NCBI GenBank assembly: GCA_023974075.1
Contig: CM043800.1
Coordinates: 4,991,864-5,055,863 of the forward strand
Reading direction: 5' to 3'
Length of the DNA stretch: 64,000 nt
Origin: Chaenocephalus aceratus
Taxonomy: Eukaryota > Chordata > Actinopteri > Perciformes > Channichthyidae
The notes beneath the pieces are model-generated. The model searched no databases. It was not told the origin of the DNA and worked only from the letters and a program-made list of their open reading frames with translations. The position numbers were made by a program, and so were the translations under genes. This document shows positions 1 through 9,828 of the stretch, in pieces (the stretch's first letter is position 1; the number at the start of each line of letters is the position of its first letter).

Positions 1-871
1 CCAGAGCATCTTATCGTGTCAGTCACGTTCTTATCAAGTCTTTCAAAGACGGCGAAGTTGTGAAAGAAGCATTCCTGGAGGCTGCCGACCATCGCTGCCG
101 ACGCACTTTTGGGAACAGTAAACAACAACAATAATGGTAGCATTTCAACAGGTTTTTGATATAATAAAAACTCAAGTTAGATACCGTTATTAATCAGCTG
201 TAAGTTTTAGTTTGTTTGAACTTATTCATTATAATTATTGTACAAAATGGTATAAGAATGCAAACTTAAATTGATTATAGTCTATTATCAATTCAGGTTA
301 AGAAACTAGTGTTGCTTGCATCCTATTTTAAAGGCATTTCTTTTTATAATCAACTAAAATGCTACAAAAAAAGGGTTTGATTCTATTAATTTAGTCTTTG
401 TTATTGCACTTTGGCAGCAGATTCCTGTGTAGCTTCAGATCTGAGTTGTCTTATTAGTAAGCCTAATTTATACTTTTGTAGCAACACTATTTTTATATAA
501 TGGCAAAGAAAGGGTTCAGAGTATTTTATTTGTTCCTTTGTCACATGTGGCAGCACTGTTCAATGTTTCTTGAAAACATTACCCACTGTAGTGACGTGTG
601 AATAAACTCCAACTCTGTATCAACAACACTGTTGTGTAACTTCAGTTAAATACTTGTATGTGTGTAGATTAGAAAGAGGTGAGATAAAGGATCTGCAGTA
701 TTTTATGGAGTATTAATCGTACAAAGGTCAGTTTTATACAAGTAGAAGTGTGTATTTACCTGGTAGTAGGCTGTCAGTAATGGCTCCGCCTCTCTATTTG
801 GACTGGGAGATCTCGGCAGACTGGCAACTTTAAAAGTAGCTCTCGGTTCAAAAAAGGTTGGGCACCCCTGA
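1..871 (+). mobile_element. hAT element, 3' part, cut by window edge
   Basis: A hAT DNA transposon enters from the left edge. The first 134 bases read as transposase; the rest is AT-rich non-coding DNA. The right end reads AAAAGGTTGGGCACCCCTG at 853-871, the usual hAT-Charlie-like terminal sequence. It is followed by ATCTAGAC, which fits the nTnTAGAn preference of hAT 8-bp target duplications. The left end lies outside the window, so the duplication cannot be confirmed. Confidence 0.65.
3..134 (+). pseudogene. hAT transposase fragment
   Basis: The open frame from the left edge includes SYRVSHVLIKSFKDGEVVKE and ends at TAA (132-134). This matches the part of GTF2IRD2/ZBED-like hAT transposases that reads roughly A-S-Y-x-V-x-x-x-L-x-K-x-x-K-P-F-x-D-G-E. 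The catalytic core and the C-terminal dimerisation region are absent, so this is a decayed remnant. The assignment rests on motif recall only. Confidence 0.55.
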
Positions 872-1164
872 TCTAGACAAATGATTAAGAAACGTAGAGC
901 TAAAATGTTGTGCCATTTGCAACCAGAGCGCACCCTGACGCTGCCGGCATTCTCCAGCCCAAATCAGCAAAGCTTATGAGTGTGAAGCAACAGTAGGCTA
1001 TCTGCTGCCCAGCTGCTTTAGTATGAAACGTACCTTCAGCTCAAAGCTCTGCAGTATCAGAAGGAAGTAGCTATTGATAAATCTGCAGCCTCTGAAAAGT
1101 CCCGCGTCAGAGAACCAGTGCCTTTACTCACGGCCGCTCACTTCGCTAGATCCGCTAAAGGACA
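872..1164. other. unassigned flank
   Basis: Non-repetitive DNA between the hAT end and the minisatellite. I see no convincing ORF, RNA gene or transposon end in it. Confidence 0.3.
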
Positions 1165-1378
1165 GCAGGCTGCGGTCTAACCACACAGACACACACAGAC
1201 TGCAGTCTGACCACACAGACACACACAGACTGCAGTCTGACCACACAGACACACATCAGGCTGCAGTCTGACCACACAGACACACACAGACTGCAGTCTG
1301 ACCACACACACACACATCAGGCTGCAGTCTGACCACACAGACACACACAGACACACATCAGGCTGAAACAACATGCTG
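1165..1378. repeat. 30-bp minisatellite (CTGCAGTCTGACCACACAGA core)
   Basis: About seven tandem units of roughly 30 bp, each with a GCAGTCTGACCACACAGA core followed by an ACACACAGA spacer. Units vary in length (ACACATCAGG versus ACACACAGA). The repeat meets hAT transposase sequence at its right edge, so it probably expanded inside or replaced the left part of that hAT copy. Open frames across it on both strands are repeat artefacts. Confidence 0.9.
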
Positions 1379-1963
1379 GGACGAAGCTAGTAGCTAAGAC
1401 CGGCACAGACCCAGACTCATCCAACGCCACTCCACCTCCACCTGCACCTCTCCACCTCCACCTGCACCTCAGCAACAGCGGCTGGATTTTAACCAAGGGA
1501 CTGCTCGCCAGGGAAAAGTCCATAAAGCCATTGCACGGTATGTTGTAGAACACATGCAGGCTATTGCTCCAGTGGAGTCACCCGCTTTCAGAGAGCTAGT
1601 TAGCATGATAGCATGTCCGGGCGGCACACGGCATATGGGACGGAAAACTTTTTCCAACAACCTGGAGAAAAAATATACAAAAATGTAAAGCCAGCTAATA
1701 TCGATGCTATCCAGATTGCATATAATGCATGTCAAGTTGATCAACAGATTGTATTATTCTCCAATGCAATAACAGTACTGAAATGAAGGCTATAAGGGCA
1801 TTAATATAATGGGAGCCCTTTTTTAAGTAACTAAAACGTTACTTTTCACAGTAACGCATTACTTTTTGGTGTAAGTAATCAGTAAAGTAACTGAGTTACT
1901 TTTGAAATGAAGTAACTAGTAATGGTAACTAGTTACTGGTTTTCAGTAACTAGCACAACACTG
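1369..1963 (+). mobile_element. hAT fragment, same family as 6396-7446
   Basis: This block is the reverse complement of 6396-6965 with modest divergence. The plus strand reads transposase N-terminal sequence, including VESPAFRELVSMIACPGGTR, up to a stop near 1688. It then runs into the family's terminal region rich in GTAACTAGTTAC and ends ...CTAGCACAACACTG at 1963. The 5' side is missing and is replaced by the minisatellite, so only one terminus survives. Confidence 0.75.
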
Positions 1964-3045
1964 TTCATGACACATAGAAGCTTCGGACATTCACCAGTGG
2001 GTTATTTATTTTATGTCGTAGTACAAAATGTTATTTCAGGCTGCTAACAAAAAACTAATTAAAAAAAAAAATCTTTATTCCTGCCCTACTCCATAATGTA
2101 GAACAATACTCATGTAACATGTAGCTTGCATTGCAACATGCTGTATGATTTGTGTGGTACCACATTATCCTGAATGCAGCCCTGTTGATGGTGTTGTCAT
2201 TTCTAATAGGCAAAGTAAAATACCTACATGCATGTTGCTTTAAAGCAATACAAACATGATTGATTTCCAAACCATAAACAAAATAGCAGTGTTTAAACCT
2301 ATAGAGAGCTGCACAGTGAGGCATTGTTACATTCTGCCAATGCTGTGGCAGGGCTGTTGAAGCTAATGAGTTTTTAACTATCTAGTATTATTGTGGTGTG
2401 TATTGTGCTTCTTGTGTGTGCTGTATGAGATATGTGTGCTGTGTAATATGTACCATGATGTGTATGATGGTTCTCGTTTCCTAAGGCTGTGTGCTGTGAA
2501 ATTAAGATTGATTGGATCCTTCTCATGCATCATTTATTGAGATAATTAATGAGTGCATCTTCACTCAGCTGACCTTGTCTGGAATAAATGATCAGAATAA
2601 ATGCTGGGGAAATGTTCAGCCACTCAAGGTGAATGGAGAAAAGTGGAGGAATGGGACCAGTCTGACTAATAGATATGTCTTACAGTGTTTGACCCCTTCA
2701 TGGCGACGCCATACTCCCATTAATTTCCTTTGTCTGGTTACATTACTGCTTACTACAGCATGCAATACTGTATTTACGGGCAATTTATTTTACTTGCGTT
2801 TTTAATTGATGTTTTAATGTAATCATTCACCTTATGCAATGCACTTTGAACTTAATTAAAAGTGCTATCCAAACAAATATTCCTTGCCTTACTGTGCAGA
2901 TAAACATTTGTTAGAATGTTCAGTTTTACAAAACTGTCCTCATCCTAAACACCTGATCATTAATTATTTATTTATTCATGTAAACATTATTTATAATTAA
3001 TATTGTTAAAGTTACAAATGGATTGAATGGCTTTGTGTTATGTGC
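1964..3045. other. unassigned AT-rich DNA
   Basis: AT-rich sequence with an A-tract near 2058. There is an open frame of 97 codons at 2512-2805 without recognisable domains or splice context. I see no supported gene here. Confidence 0.3.
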
Positions 3046-3236
3046 TCTAGTCCCAACTCTGCGTTACTGAGTTTTTTAGTAACTCATTGTTTTGGGGTAA
3101 TTGCAGGACACTGTGTGTTTCACCCCATCACTCATCAACACAGAACATATTGGACAGATAGCAATCCAAGCCAAAAGGCAAGTAAATATTGGTCGTATGT
3201 CAAAGTCGAGTAACCTTTGTGTAACACTAGAACCAA
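3046..3236. mobile_element. short hAT-like remnant
   Basis: Begins CTAGTCCCAACTCTGCGTTACTGAG and ends GAGTAACCTTTGTGTAACACTAG. These resemble the GTTACT-rich ends of the hAT family seen intact at 6396-7446. Both boundaries are approximate and no target duplication was found. Confidence 0.3.
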
Positions 3237-4552
3237 GGTAAGTACTGAGCACAGAAATATATCAATCCGTTTTCAAGAATATTGGGCAGCGCATCAGAAG
3301 ATCTAGGTTGCTCGGGAGAAGATGGATATTATGCAGCAATGGTGAAGGAAGAAACACAGCAGGTACGTTTGAGAGGTGAACACACCATTTATATTTTCTT
3401 TGGGAAGATGTTCAGCATATTTCTTTTAGGATAAACAATAAATACAACAAATCACAGAATTATTACTAAAATAATAATAATAAATGTGCCCTTTTTTGAT
3501 GATAATTTGCGAGTATCTGGTTCCATTGACTTTTACCTGTTAGTTTGTATTAATATAATGTAATTATTTATGTTTAGTAATTCCTATACATTTTAAGAGA
3601 GTGGTTTTAATTAATTATTAGTATTTAAGCTATATCTAATTTTGGGTGCCAGGACTCTTTTTATTGTCTTATTTCAGACTGTAAAAATGAAAGTAAACTT
3701 ATCACAATGCAATAATTACTTTAAAACTAATAGAATACGTAATCAACAACTAAATAACATAATCAAACAATCCATCTCATTTCCAACTAATGGTTGTCAG
3801 TCCAAATCTCACATCAATTCAGTCCTTGTAGCTCTCCAGAACCACACTCTGCTTTCGGTTTGTGAAGAAACACAAATAAACTGTCCAACCATTATTATCT
3901 TCCAAATCAAAAGTCAATAAACTATTTAAAACTCAAAATGATGTCATGTTATTACACACACACACACATTTGTAACAACTGTTTACATTCTATACAGCCA
4001 GCTAGCGTTACCTTGTCTTTTTTTAAGTGTCCATTCATGTTCAATAGCAAAATACCAACAGCTGGCTGTGGTCAGCTATGCTATCCTATCACGCTAGCAA
4101 CGGTTAACTGCGGCTAATTTAGCATTGATATTCACACCAAAAACACACTTTCAAATCTCATTTTCCCAAAACTCATCAAGGATGTCTTTTAAAAAGGTGG
4201 TGTTCTTGAAACACGTGGCAAAGAAGATCACCAGGTCAGCTATTATGAAAAAACACTTGTTCACATCATGTATACACTAAAGTGTGTCCCCTCTGTGTAA
4301 AGAGATTCTGAAAGTTTCAGGAAAAAAGATTGTCCTGATCCATTTTTATAAAAACCTGTCTGAAAATGAGCTGATCAGATGTTTGCCCCTTTATGATGCC
4401 ATAACCAGGGGTGCACATAACCGTGTTGCCCTGATTCTCAAAAGAGCACCTGGAGATGTTTCTTGGTGCGCATCCTTAAAATGAAATAAACCGGACCTTT
4501 TGAGGGGTACTTGGCTTTATGAACGGGGGGGAGGTGCGCTAGTGAACACGCT
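3237..4552. other. unassigned DNA with a short repeat fragment
   Basis: Mostly AT-rich DNA with a short CA run near 3957-3968. The sequence CAGGGGTGCACATAAC near 4407 matches a motif also present inside the hAT copies at 44674 and 51695, so part of this stretch is an old hAT relative. That repeat continues on the far side of the LTR element (after 5982). No supported gene. Confidence 0.35.
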
Positions 4553-4959
4553 TGTGAAGCTGACCGTTGAGCGGCCCGACCAAGCAAGGAGGCAGAGGCA
4601 GAGAATTCAAATATAACCCGGTGTGGGCATTTATTCATCGCTGTGGTACAGGATACACAGCCTCAATATTGCTGCCCAGGTGAACACAGTCACCAGCCAC
4701 AAGGATCTCACCCACACTACCAGCCTTCACCAAACAGGAAACACAGAGCCTAAATACACACCCACTAATCAGCAATTAGACACAGGTGAGGGGGGAGCAA
4801 TTAGACACAGGTGGGGGGGGGACAACACAGGGCACCAGGTGAACATAATCAGGAGTAACAGAAAGAACGGGAGGGGGAACACTTTTCAAAATAAAAGACA
4901 TGTGCAATATACAAGGCCCGAAGCCGTTAGTCCACAGTGACAAAGTTACCTTTGTCACA
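4553..4959 (-). repeat. 3' LTR (minus-strand sense)
   Basis: A 407-bp LTR with TG...CA ends, nearly identical to 5575-5982. It contains a G-run (near 4811) beside repeated ATTAGACACAGGTGAGG-type segments that vary in length between the two LTRs. Its left flank is the target duplication ACGCT. Confidence 0.85.
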
Positions 4960-5343
4960 TTTCCTCCTTCCTCTCCCGAAAGAGAACAGTACCTCATTCC
5001 TGCGACACTTATGGATCTTGGCCATTTTGCTCTCCTCCATGTGTCTCCACTCCGCCCGGTGTTTCTGCGTCTGTCTCTTCTTCGGACTCAGTTTCTTCCG
5101 GAGACGTTTCTTCTTTTGGCCCGACGTGAGCAGAGAGGCGTCTGCGTCTGTTGTCTCCGGCTCCTTTTCTGTCTCTGCATCGCCCCCTGCTGGTTGGTCC
5201 TCAGACTGCACCTCCTCCTGACCATCCACCTTCTTCCCCTTTTTCTTTTCCTCTGCTGTCGTTTCAGCTGGACTCACGAGACCATCCTCGTCCACTGCAT
5301 CCGGCTCCATTTTACTTTTCTTAACCTTCTTCTTCTTCTTCAA
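4927..5343 (-). CDS. lysine-rich ORF inside LTR element (captured host-like sequence?)
   Basis: A 138-codon open frame that occupies the place of gag/pol. It starts with a Lys run, then an acidic middle part (about residues 12-70, rich in E, D, A and T), then a very basic part (about 75-110, with QKKKRLRKKLSPKKRQTQKH), then WRHMEESKMAKIHKCRRNE, and it finally reads through the polypurine tract into the LTR. The composition is like nucleolar or chromatin proteins and unlike gag or pol. The upstream gag-like sequence meets it exactly at a (GAA)n/(AAG)n tract, as if joined through microhomology. I do not recognise the source gene. It could also be a decayed internal region, but an open, compositionally ordered frame argues against that. 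Confidence 0.45.
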   Translation of the reverse strand: MKKKKKVKKSKMEPDAVDEDGLVSPAETTAEEKKKGKKVDGQEEVQSEDQPAGGDAETEKEPETTDADASLLTSGQKKKRLRKKLSPKKRQTQKHRAEWRHMEESKMAKIHKCRRNEVLFSFGRGRRKCDKGNFVTVD

Positions 5344-5530
5344 TGGAGTGGCCTGAGGCAGTTGTTGCTCTGCAGCCGGCTCTGCCTTTAGTCTGTTCTC
5401 TTATCAGGGAATGCTGTTCCTGTATCCCTGAAAACGGCTGCTCCATGTTTCCCAAACGGCACTCCTCCCGCTTGAATCTGGCGGTCTCATACTGCATATA
5501 TGACTTCATAATCTCCCTCAGTTCCTCCAT
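5321..5530 (-). pseudogene. gag N-terminal remnant
   Basis: The ATG at 5530 opens MEELREIMKSYMQYETARFK, a charged helical start typical of fish Gypsy gag proteins, placed 25 nt after the primer-binding site. The frame ends in EEEEEG-stop at the AAG-repeat junction. In the alternative frame, QLPQATPLK, a gag-like stretch, runs directly into the lysine-rich ORF. The matrix and capsid parts are missing. Confidence 0.5.
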
Positions 5531-5555
5531 CGTTTTCACCTCCTCACTTGGTCAA

Positions 5556-5572
5556 TCCCACTTCTGACACCA
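5556..5572 (-). other. primer-binding site, tRNA-Leu-like
   Basis: The minus strand reads TGGTGTCAGAAGTGGGA two bases after the 5' LTR. It is complementary to a tRNA 3' end finishing in ...TCTGACACCA. From memory this fits tRNA-Leu. Confidence 0.65.
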
Positions 5573-5574
5573 AA

Positions 5575-5982
5575 TGTGAAGCTGACCGTTGAGCGGCCCG
5601 ACCAAGCAAGGAGGCAGAGGCAGAGAATTCAAATATAACCCGGTGTGGGCATTTATTCATCGCTGTGGTACAGGATACACAGCCTCAATATTGCTGCCCA
5701 GGTGAACATAGTCACCAGCCACAAGGATCTCACCCACACTACCAGCCTTCACCAAACAGGAAACACAGAGCCTAAATACACACCCACTAATCAGCAATTA
5801 CACACAGGTGACGGGGGAGCAATTAGACACAGGTGGGGGGGGGGACAACACAGGGCACCTGGTGAACATAATCAGGAGTAACAGAAAGAACGGGAGGGGG
5901 AACACTTTTCAAAATAAAAGACATGTGCAATATACAAGGCCCGAAGCCGTTAGTCCACAGTGACAAAGTTACCTTTGTCACA
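5575..5982 (-). repeat. 5' LTR (minus-strand sense)
   Basis: A 408-bp partner of the LTR at 4553-4959, differing by a few substitutions and the length of a G-run. It is followed on the plus strand by the target duplication ACGCT. Confidence 0.85.
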
Positions 5983-6395
5983 ACGCTCATGAACTGTTCG
6001 CTGGTCGCTGTATGCCTCACAGCAGGGTTACTGTGTGGCGCATAAAGCAGACCCTTCACCCCTTCGAGGGGTAGAGCGAGGGGACCGAACATGGAGCAAA
6101 AGGGAAGACAAGACTAACCCCCTAATCCCACCAGGAGCGTCTGCGGCGTTTTTAGCGATCGCGGCCACTCTAGTCAATGGGTGCTATTCCACCAGACCCG
6201 CCGCGCTGTGCCGCGCTGTGCCGCGCTGTGCCGCGGCTCGAAGCATCCCAGAAGCTCCTCGCCGCAAGGAATTTCTAAAATATAGGATGAATCCTATTTT
6301 TGATCCTATTTATGTTCCACTTGGAACATTCATCCAACTGCACACTCGACGCTCCGCTTCCGCAACGTTTTGAAACGCACCTGGTGGGTTATGAC

Positions 6396-7446
6396 CAGTG
6401 TTGTGCTAGTTACTGAAAACCAGTAACTAGTTACCATTACTAGTTACTTCATTTCAAAAGTAACTCAGTTACTTTACTGATTACTTACACCAAAAAGTAA
6501 TGCGTTACTGTGAAAAGTAACGTTTTAGTTACTTAAAAAAAGGGCTCCCATTATATTAATGCCCTTATAGCCTTCATTTCAGTACTGTTATTGCATTGGA
6601 GAATAATACAACCTGTTGATCAACTTGACATGCATTATATGCAATCTGGATAGCATCGATATTTGCTGGCTTTCCATTTTTGTATATTCTTTCTCCAGGT
6701 TGTTGGAAAAAGTTCTCCGTTCCATATGCCGTGTGCCGCCCGGACATGCTATCATGCTAACTAGCTCCCTGAAAGCGGGTGACTCCACTGTAGCAATAGC
6801 CTGCATGTGTTCTACGACATACCGTGCAATGGCTCTATCGACTTTTCCCTGGCTAGCAGTCCCTTGGTTAAAATCCAGCCGCTGTTGCTTAGGTGCAGGT
6901 GGAGGTGGAGAGGTGCAGGTGCAGGTGGAGTGGCGTTGGATGAGTCTCTGTGGTCTTAGCTACTAGCTTCGTCCCAGCATGTTGTTTTTGATGTTTTAAG
7001 AGATTTGAATGACTGGTTTGGGCAGTAGATAGGCTCTTTGACCCGCCAGGACACAACTTACATTTAACTAAAACGTTCTTTTCTTTGTGCTCGACAAAAG
7101 TGAAATAGTGAGAATATCTCCAGGTGGAGAAACTAGACTTGAGCTCCGCCGCCGCCATGATAGTCTTGTTAGTAAACAACACAAACACGCCCACAGCCCG
7201 TCTCCGCATGTGACACAGGAAGTATCTAAGTACATTTACTCAAGTACTGTACTTAAGTACAGTTCTCATCTCTGTTCGCCTGGCTGTTGACTATATAAAA
7301 AAACTAACGCAGTAACGGAGTAACGCACCATGTAGTAACGGTAACTGAGTTACTGAATTTAAAAAGTAATGCGTTAGAGTACTAGTTACTGCCAAAAATA
7401 ACGGCGTTACAGTACGTTACTTTGTAACGCGTTAGTCCCAACACTG
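6396..7446 (-). mobile_element. hAT element (BED-finger family), internally deleted
   Basis: Ends CAGTGTTGTGCTAGTTACTG and ...AGTCCCAACACTG are flanked by a perfect 8-bp target duplication GTTATGAC (6388-6395 and 7447-7454). On the minus strand it encodes a BED zinc finger and the following N-terminal transposase segment. The catalytic core and dimerisation region are deleted, so it is non-autonomous. A related, 5'-truncated copy is at 1369-1963. Confidence 0.85.
6889..7158 (-). pseudogene. hAT transposase N-terminus with BED zinc finger
   Basis: The ATG at 7158 opens MAAAELKSSFSTWRYSHYFT, followed by a KCKLC...H-x4-H pattern (VKCKLCPGG, then SNLLKHQKQH), the layout of a BED-type zinc finger that binds the element's ends. 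After the finger the frame runs into a low-complexity HLHLHLSTSTC tail. The next transposase piece, VESPAFRELVSMIACPGG (near 6750-6800), lies in another frame. The gene is a remnant. Confidence 0.7.
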
Positions 7447-7520
7447 GTTATGACGCAGGAGGAGGTCGCAGGAGGAGGTCGCAGCGCGGCGCATACGCTT
7501 CCGGTGGGATCAGGGGGTAA

Positions 7521-8554
7521 ATACACAGAAAAGTAATCACAGGACAAGACACAGCTGGGGAGGGGAGGCAGAAACACAAGGGCAGCAGGTGAACACAATC
7601 AGACAATCAGGCACAGGAGGGCAAACACAGGAAGGAAGACCAGACATAGGGAGAACAGAATTTCTAAATAAAACCGGGAACTATACATGTAATGGTCATT
7701 CTTGAGTGGGATGGATATTTGATGATTTTGCATTTCATCTCCTTCCCGAAATAGGCTTTGGCATCTTCTACAAGACCATGATATTTTCTGAACTTCAATG
7801 AATTACTTTAAGTTTCATAAACCTAATCAAATATAATTGTAATTTTATAACGGACATTTTAATTTTGTTGAAATGCCCTTACTAATTAAGTTGTCCTTTC
7901 ATTGAGGCGCTGGATCAGAAAACACTCATATGGCATAAAGTGTGCAAGGATAAGCATATTAAATATAAAAATAAGGTAGGGTGAAGACACTATATGATGG
8001 AAGAAAAACCTTTTTTTTTTTTTTCGTAGGCCTGCTCGATATATTTTACATTTCTACCTTAGGTTCCGGCCACCATCCACTCTGCCAGCAGCCAGGAAGC
8101 TGCGAAGTGGCTGAAGATCCCTGACTGGGTCCTTGCAGAACATCCTGCAGTGTTCTCTCTCATATTAATCTTGTCTTTAATGAATTTCACTGTGATAACA
8201 GTTGAAAGCCTCAGAGGCGCCTGGCACCAGAGAAGATACAGAGATAGAGATGAGCCGGCGGCGGCCCTGATAAAGCCCGGTGACCCATCCGAGTTTTCTG
8301 TGACACCAGCTCTCACCAGCAAACCCCCAGAGGAACGCCACGGAGCATCATTAAGTCCTGTCCCTTTCTGATAGCAAAATCAATCCCGCAGCAGCAATAG
8401 CCTGCCCTCATGTGACATGTACCTTTAGCCTCAAACAGGAGACAGCGTCTGCATTTGCGTGGAAGCAGCCTGAGGTTAGTTCAGTGAGCAGCATTTAGCA
8501 GCACAGCAGGATCTCTCTCTGGTGACAAGTCTGTGAAGTCATGATACTGTGGTA
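7521..8554. other. unassigned; possible conserved block at 8057-8370
   Basis: The first 170 bp (purine-rich, with GGCAGCAGGTGAACACAATCAG) resemble retrotransposon LTR remnants. The rest is AT-rich, with a T-tract near 8012. From 8057 to 8370 composition shifts to balanced, non-repetitive sequence without transposon features, which could be a conserved non-coding element or an exon relic. I cannot assign a gene. Confidence 0.3.
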
Positions 8555-8916
8555 CACTAAAAAACTCAATCTTGCCAATTATACTATCTAATTTCTAGTC
8601 AGAATATGTCTTAAAACATGATATAAGACATAACTTGAGAAGTAACCATGCAGTGAGATGCAGGGTCTGGTTTTCAGATAATGCATCTGAAGTATCTTTG
8701 AATCATTTCTGACTTATTCTGTAACACAAGCTTTCCTGATCCTGGTAAAATATAGTTATAAATGTTTTCCTGGCTAATTACAAGATCTGATTTATTTAAA
8801 TATCCTATTTAATTTCAAGACATCTTACTTTCACTTGTTTTTTAACATATTTCAGAAGGAAACACCTTTTTATTATTATTATTTTACTTGATTTCGGAGC
8901 AGTTTTTTCCCCAGTG
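8555..8916. mobile_element. MITE with TA flanks (Tc1/mariner-like?)
   Basis: Left end CACTAAAAAACTC and right end (read inward) CACTGGGGAAAAAACTGCTCC form degenerate inverted repeats, both flanked by TA (8553-8554 and 8917-8918). The interior is AT-rich and non-coding. The TA duplication suggests Tc1/mariner, but the inverted repeats are short and imperfect. Confidence 0.45.
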
Positions 8917-8939
8917 TACTTTAATGCTTTTTATTTGCA

Positions 8940-9070
8940 GGGTTGGGAACGCTACTTTCCAAATGTGATCTGTTACAATTACCAGTTACCTGTCAAATAA
9001 TGTAATCAGTAACCTAATCTAAATGTAAAAGTAATGTAACCTGATTACTTTCTCGTACTTTTGGATTACC
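8940..9070. repeat. hAT-end-like fragment
   Basis: GCAGGGTTGGGAACGCTACTTT followed by runs such as GTAATCAGTAACCTAATC resembles the terminal part of fish hAT elements rich in GTAAC motifs. Only one end is visible. Confidence 0.35.
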
Positions 9071-9147
9071 TCAAAATCAGATGCAAAGCAAATTAAATAG
9101 AGAAATTAAATATCAATAAGATGTTTTTGATTTAAGTGTGTCAAAAC

Positions 9148-9401
9148 CAGTGGCGAAACGTCAGGGACTTCAAGGTATTCAGAGAATACCCTGGAACACT
9201 CAGATAAAACAAAACATCGATTTAATTATATAAATAAAATGTACATAAAATGAATAAATGAGAATCGTATCTGTGTTGTTGATCTGTAATATTACAGTGT
9301 TACGTTGATTTGTTTGTCCTTCTCGGACCATGCACTACGGCAGCGGCGGGTGTGTGTGTGTCTACAGAAGGTCCAGTTGTGATAGACACGGTTCGCCACT
9401 G
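9148..9401. mobile_element. 254-bp hAT MITE
   Basis: Inverted ends CAGTGGCGAA and TTCGCCACTG, flanked by GTCAAAAC (9140-9147) and GTCATTAC (9402-9409), which agree at 6 of 8 positions. The size and end sequence fit a non-autonomous hAT. No coding capacity. Confidence 0.65.
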
Positions 9402-9825
9402 GTCATTACACCGAACACGTAAACACTCCCGCTAAGTTTATTTCCCCCCGTGTTCTGCTTGAAAGCAAGTACCTGCCTCCTGCAAACAGTTAAAACAAAC
9501 GCTTCAACTTGTACCATTTTTAATCTGTAGTTTTGAATATGGATCTTAAGTTGGCATGACGTTGAAGCAGCGACCCTGCTGTAGTTCGTTTATAGCATAA
9601 GGTTCAAAATTACAAAAGTAGGGTAGACATGTGGATATTATCCGGCTGAACAAAATGTGATCCGTCTCTTAAATGTGTCTCAACCACAGACCTTATTTCC
9701 AGCTATTTTCCAAAATCCTATGGAGAAATTGCATTGCGTTTTTGTCGAGGGAACCGGAAGGAGTTTACATCCGGGTTTTAGGACGCGTCACTGCGGTTCT
9801 CTATAGCCCAGCAATGTTAAGGTAC
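9402..9825. other. unassigned; probably upstream part of hAT
   Basis: No clear ORF. GC content rises around 9740-9800. The stretch leads into transposase sequence and may be the truncated 5' portion of the hAT at 9826. Confidence 0.3.
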
Positions 9826-9828
9826 GGT

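Larger units (their letters stand above)
4553..5982 (-). mobile_element. non-autonomous LTR retrotransposon with captured ORF
   Basis: The element has two near-identical direct LTRs (4553-4959 and 5575-5982) starting TGTGAAGC and ending GTCACA on the plus strand, flanked by a perfect 5-bp target duplication ACGCT (4548-4552 and 5983-5987). Read on the minus strand, a primer-binding site TGGTGTCAGAAGTGGGA (5556-5572) follows the 5' LTR and a polypurine tract (4960-4977) precedes the 3' LTR. Only about 615 bp lie between the LTRs. They hold a short gag-like start and a lysine-rich ORF, with no protease, reverse transcriptase or integrase. All cis signals for mobilisation by a helper are present. 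The near-identical LTRs suggest a young insertion. Confidence 0.85.
6118..7517. mobile_element. PIF/Harbinger-like MITE, split by a hAT
   Basis: Terminal inverted repeats CCCCCTAATCCCACCaGGAGCG (left) and CCCCCTGATCCCACCGGAAGCG (right, read inward) are flanked by the 3-bp duplication TAA (6115-6117 and 7518-7520), the size and sequence expected of PIF/Harbinger. Without the hAT at 6396-7446 and its duplication, the element is only about 340 bp and has no coding capacity. It includes three tandem GCCGCGCTGT units near 6200-6236. Confidence 0.65.

Noticed and set aside
1074..1374. His/Thr- and Val/Cys-rich frames over the 30-bp minisatellite
   Set aside because: Repeat-derived, no independent evidence of coding.
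2512..2805. 97-codon plus-strand frame
   Set aside because: No domain, poor composition, no splice or promoter context; compatible with chance.
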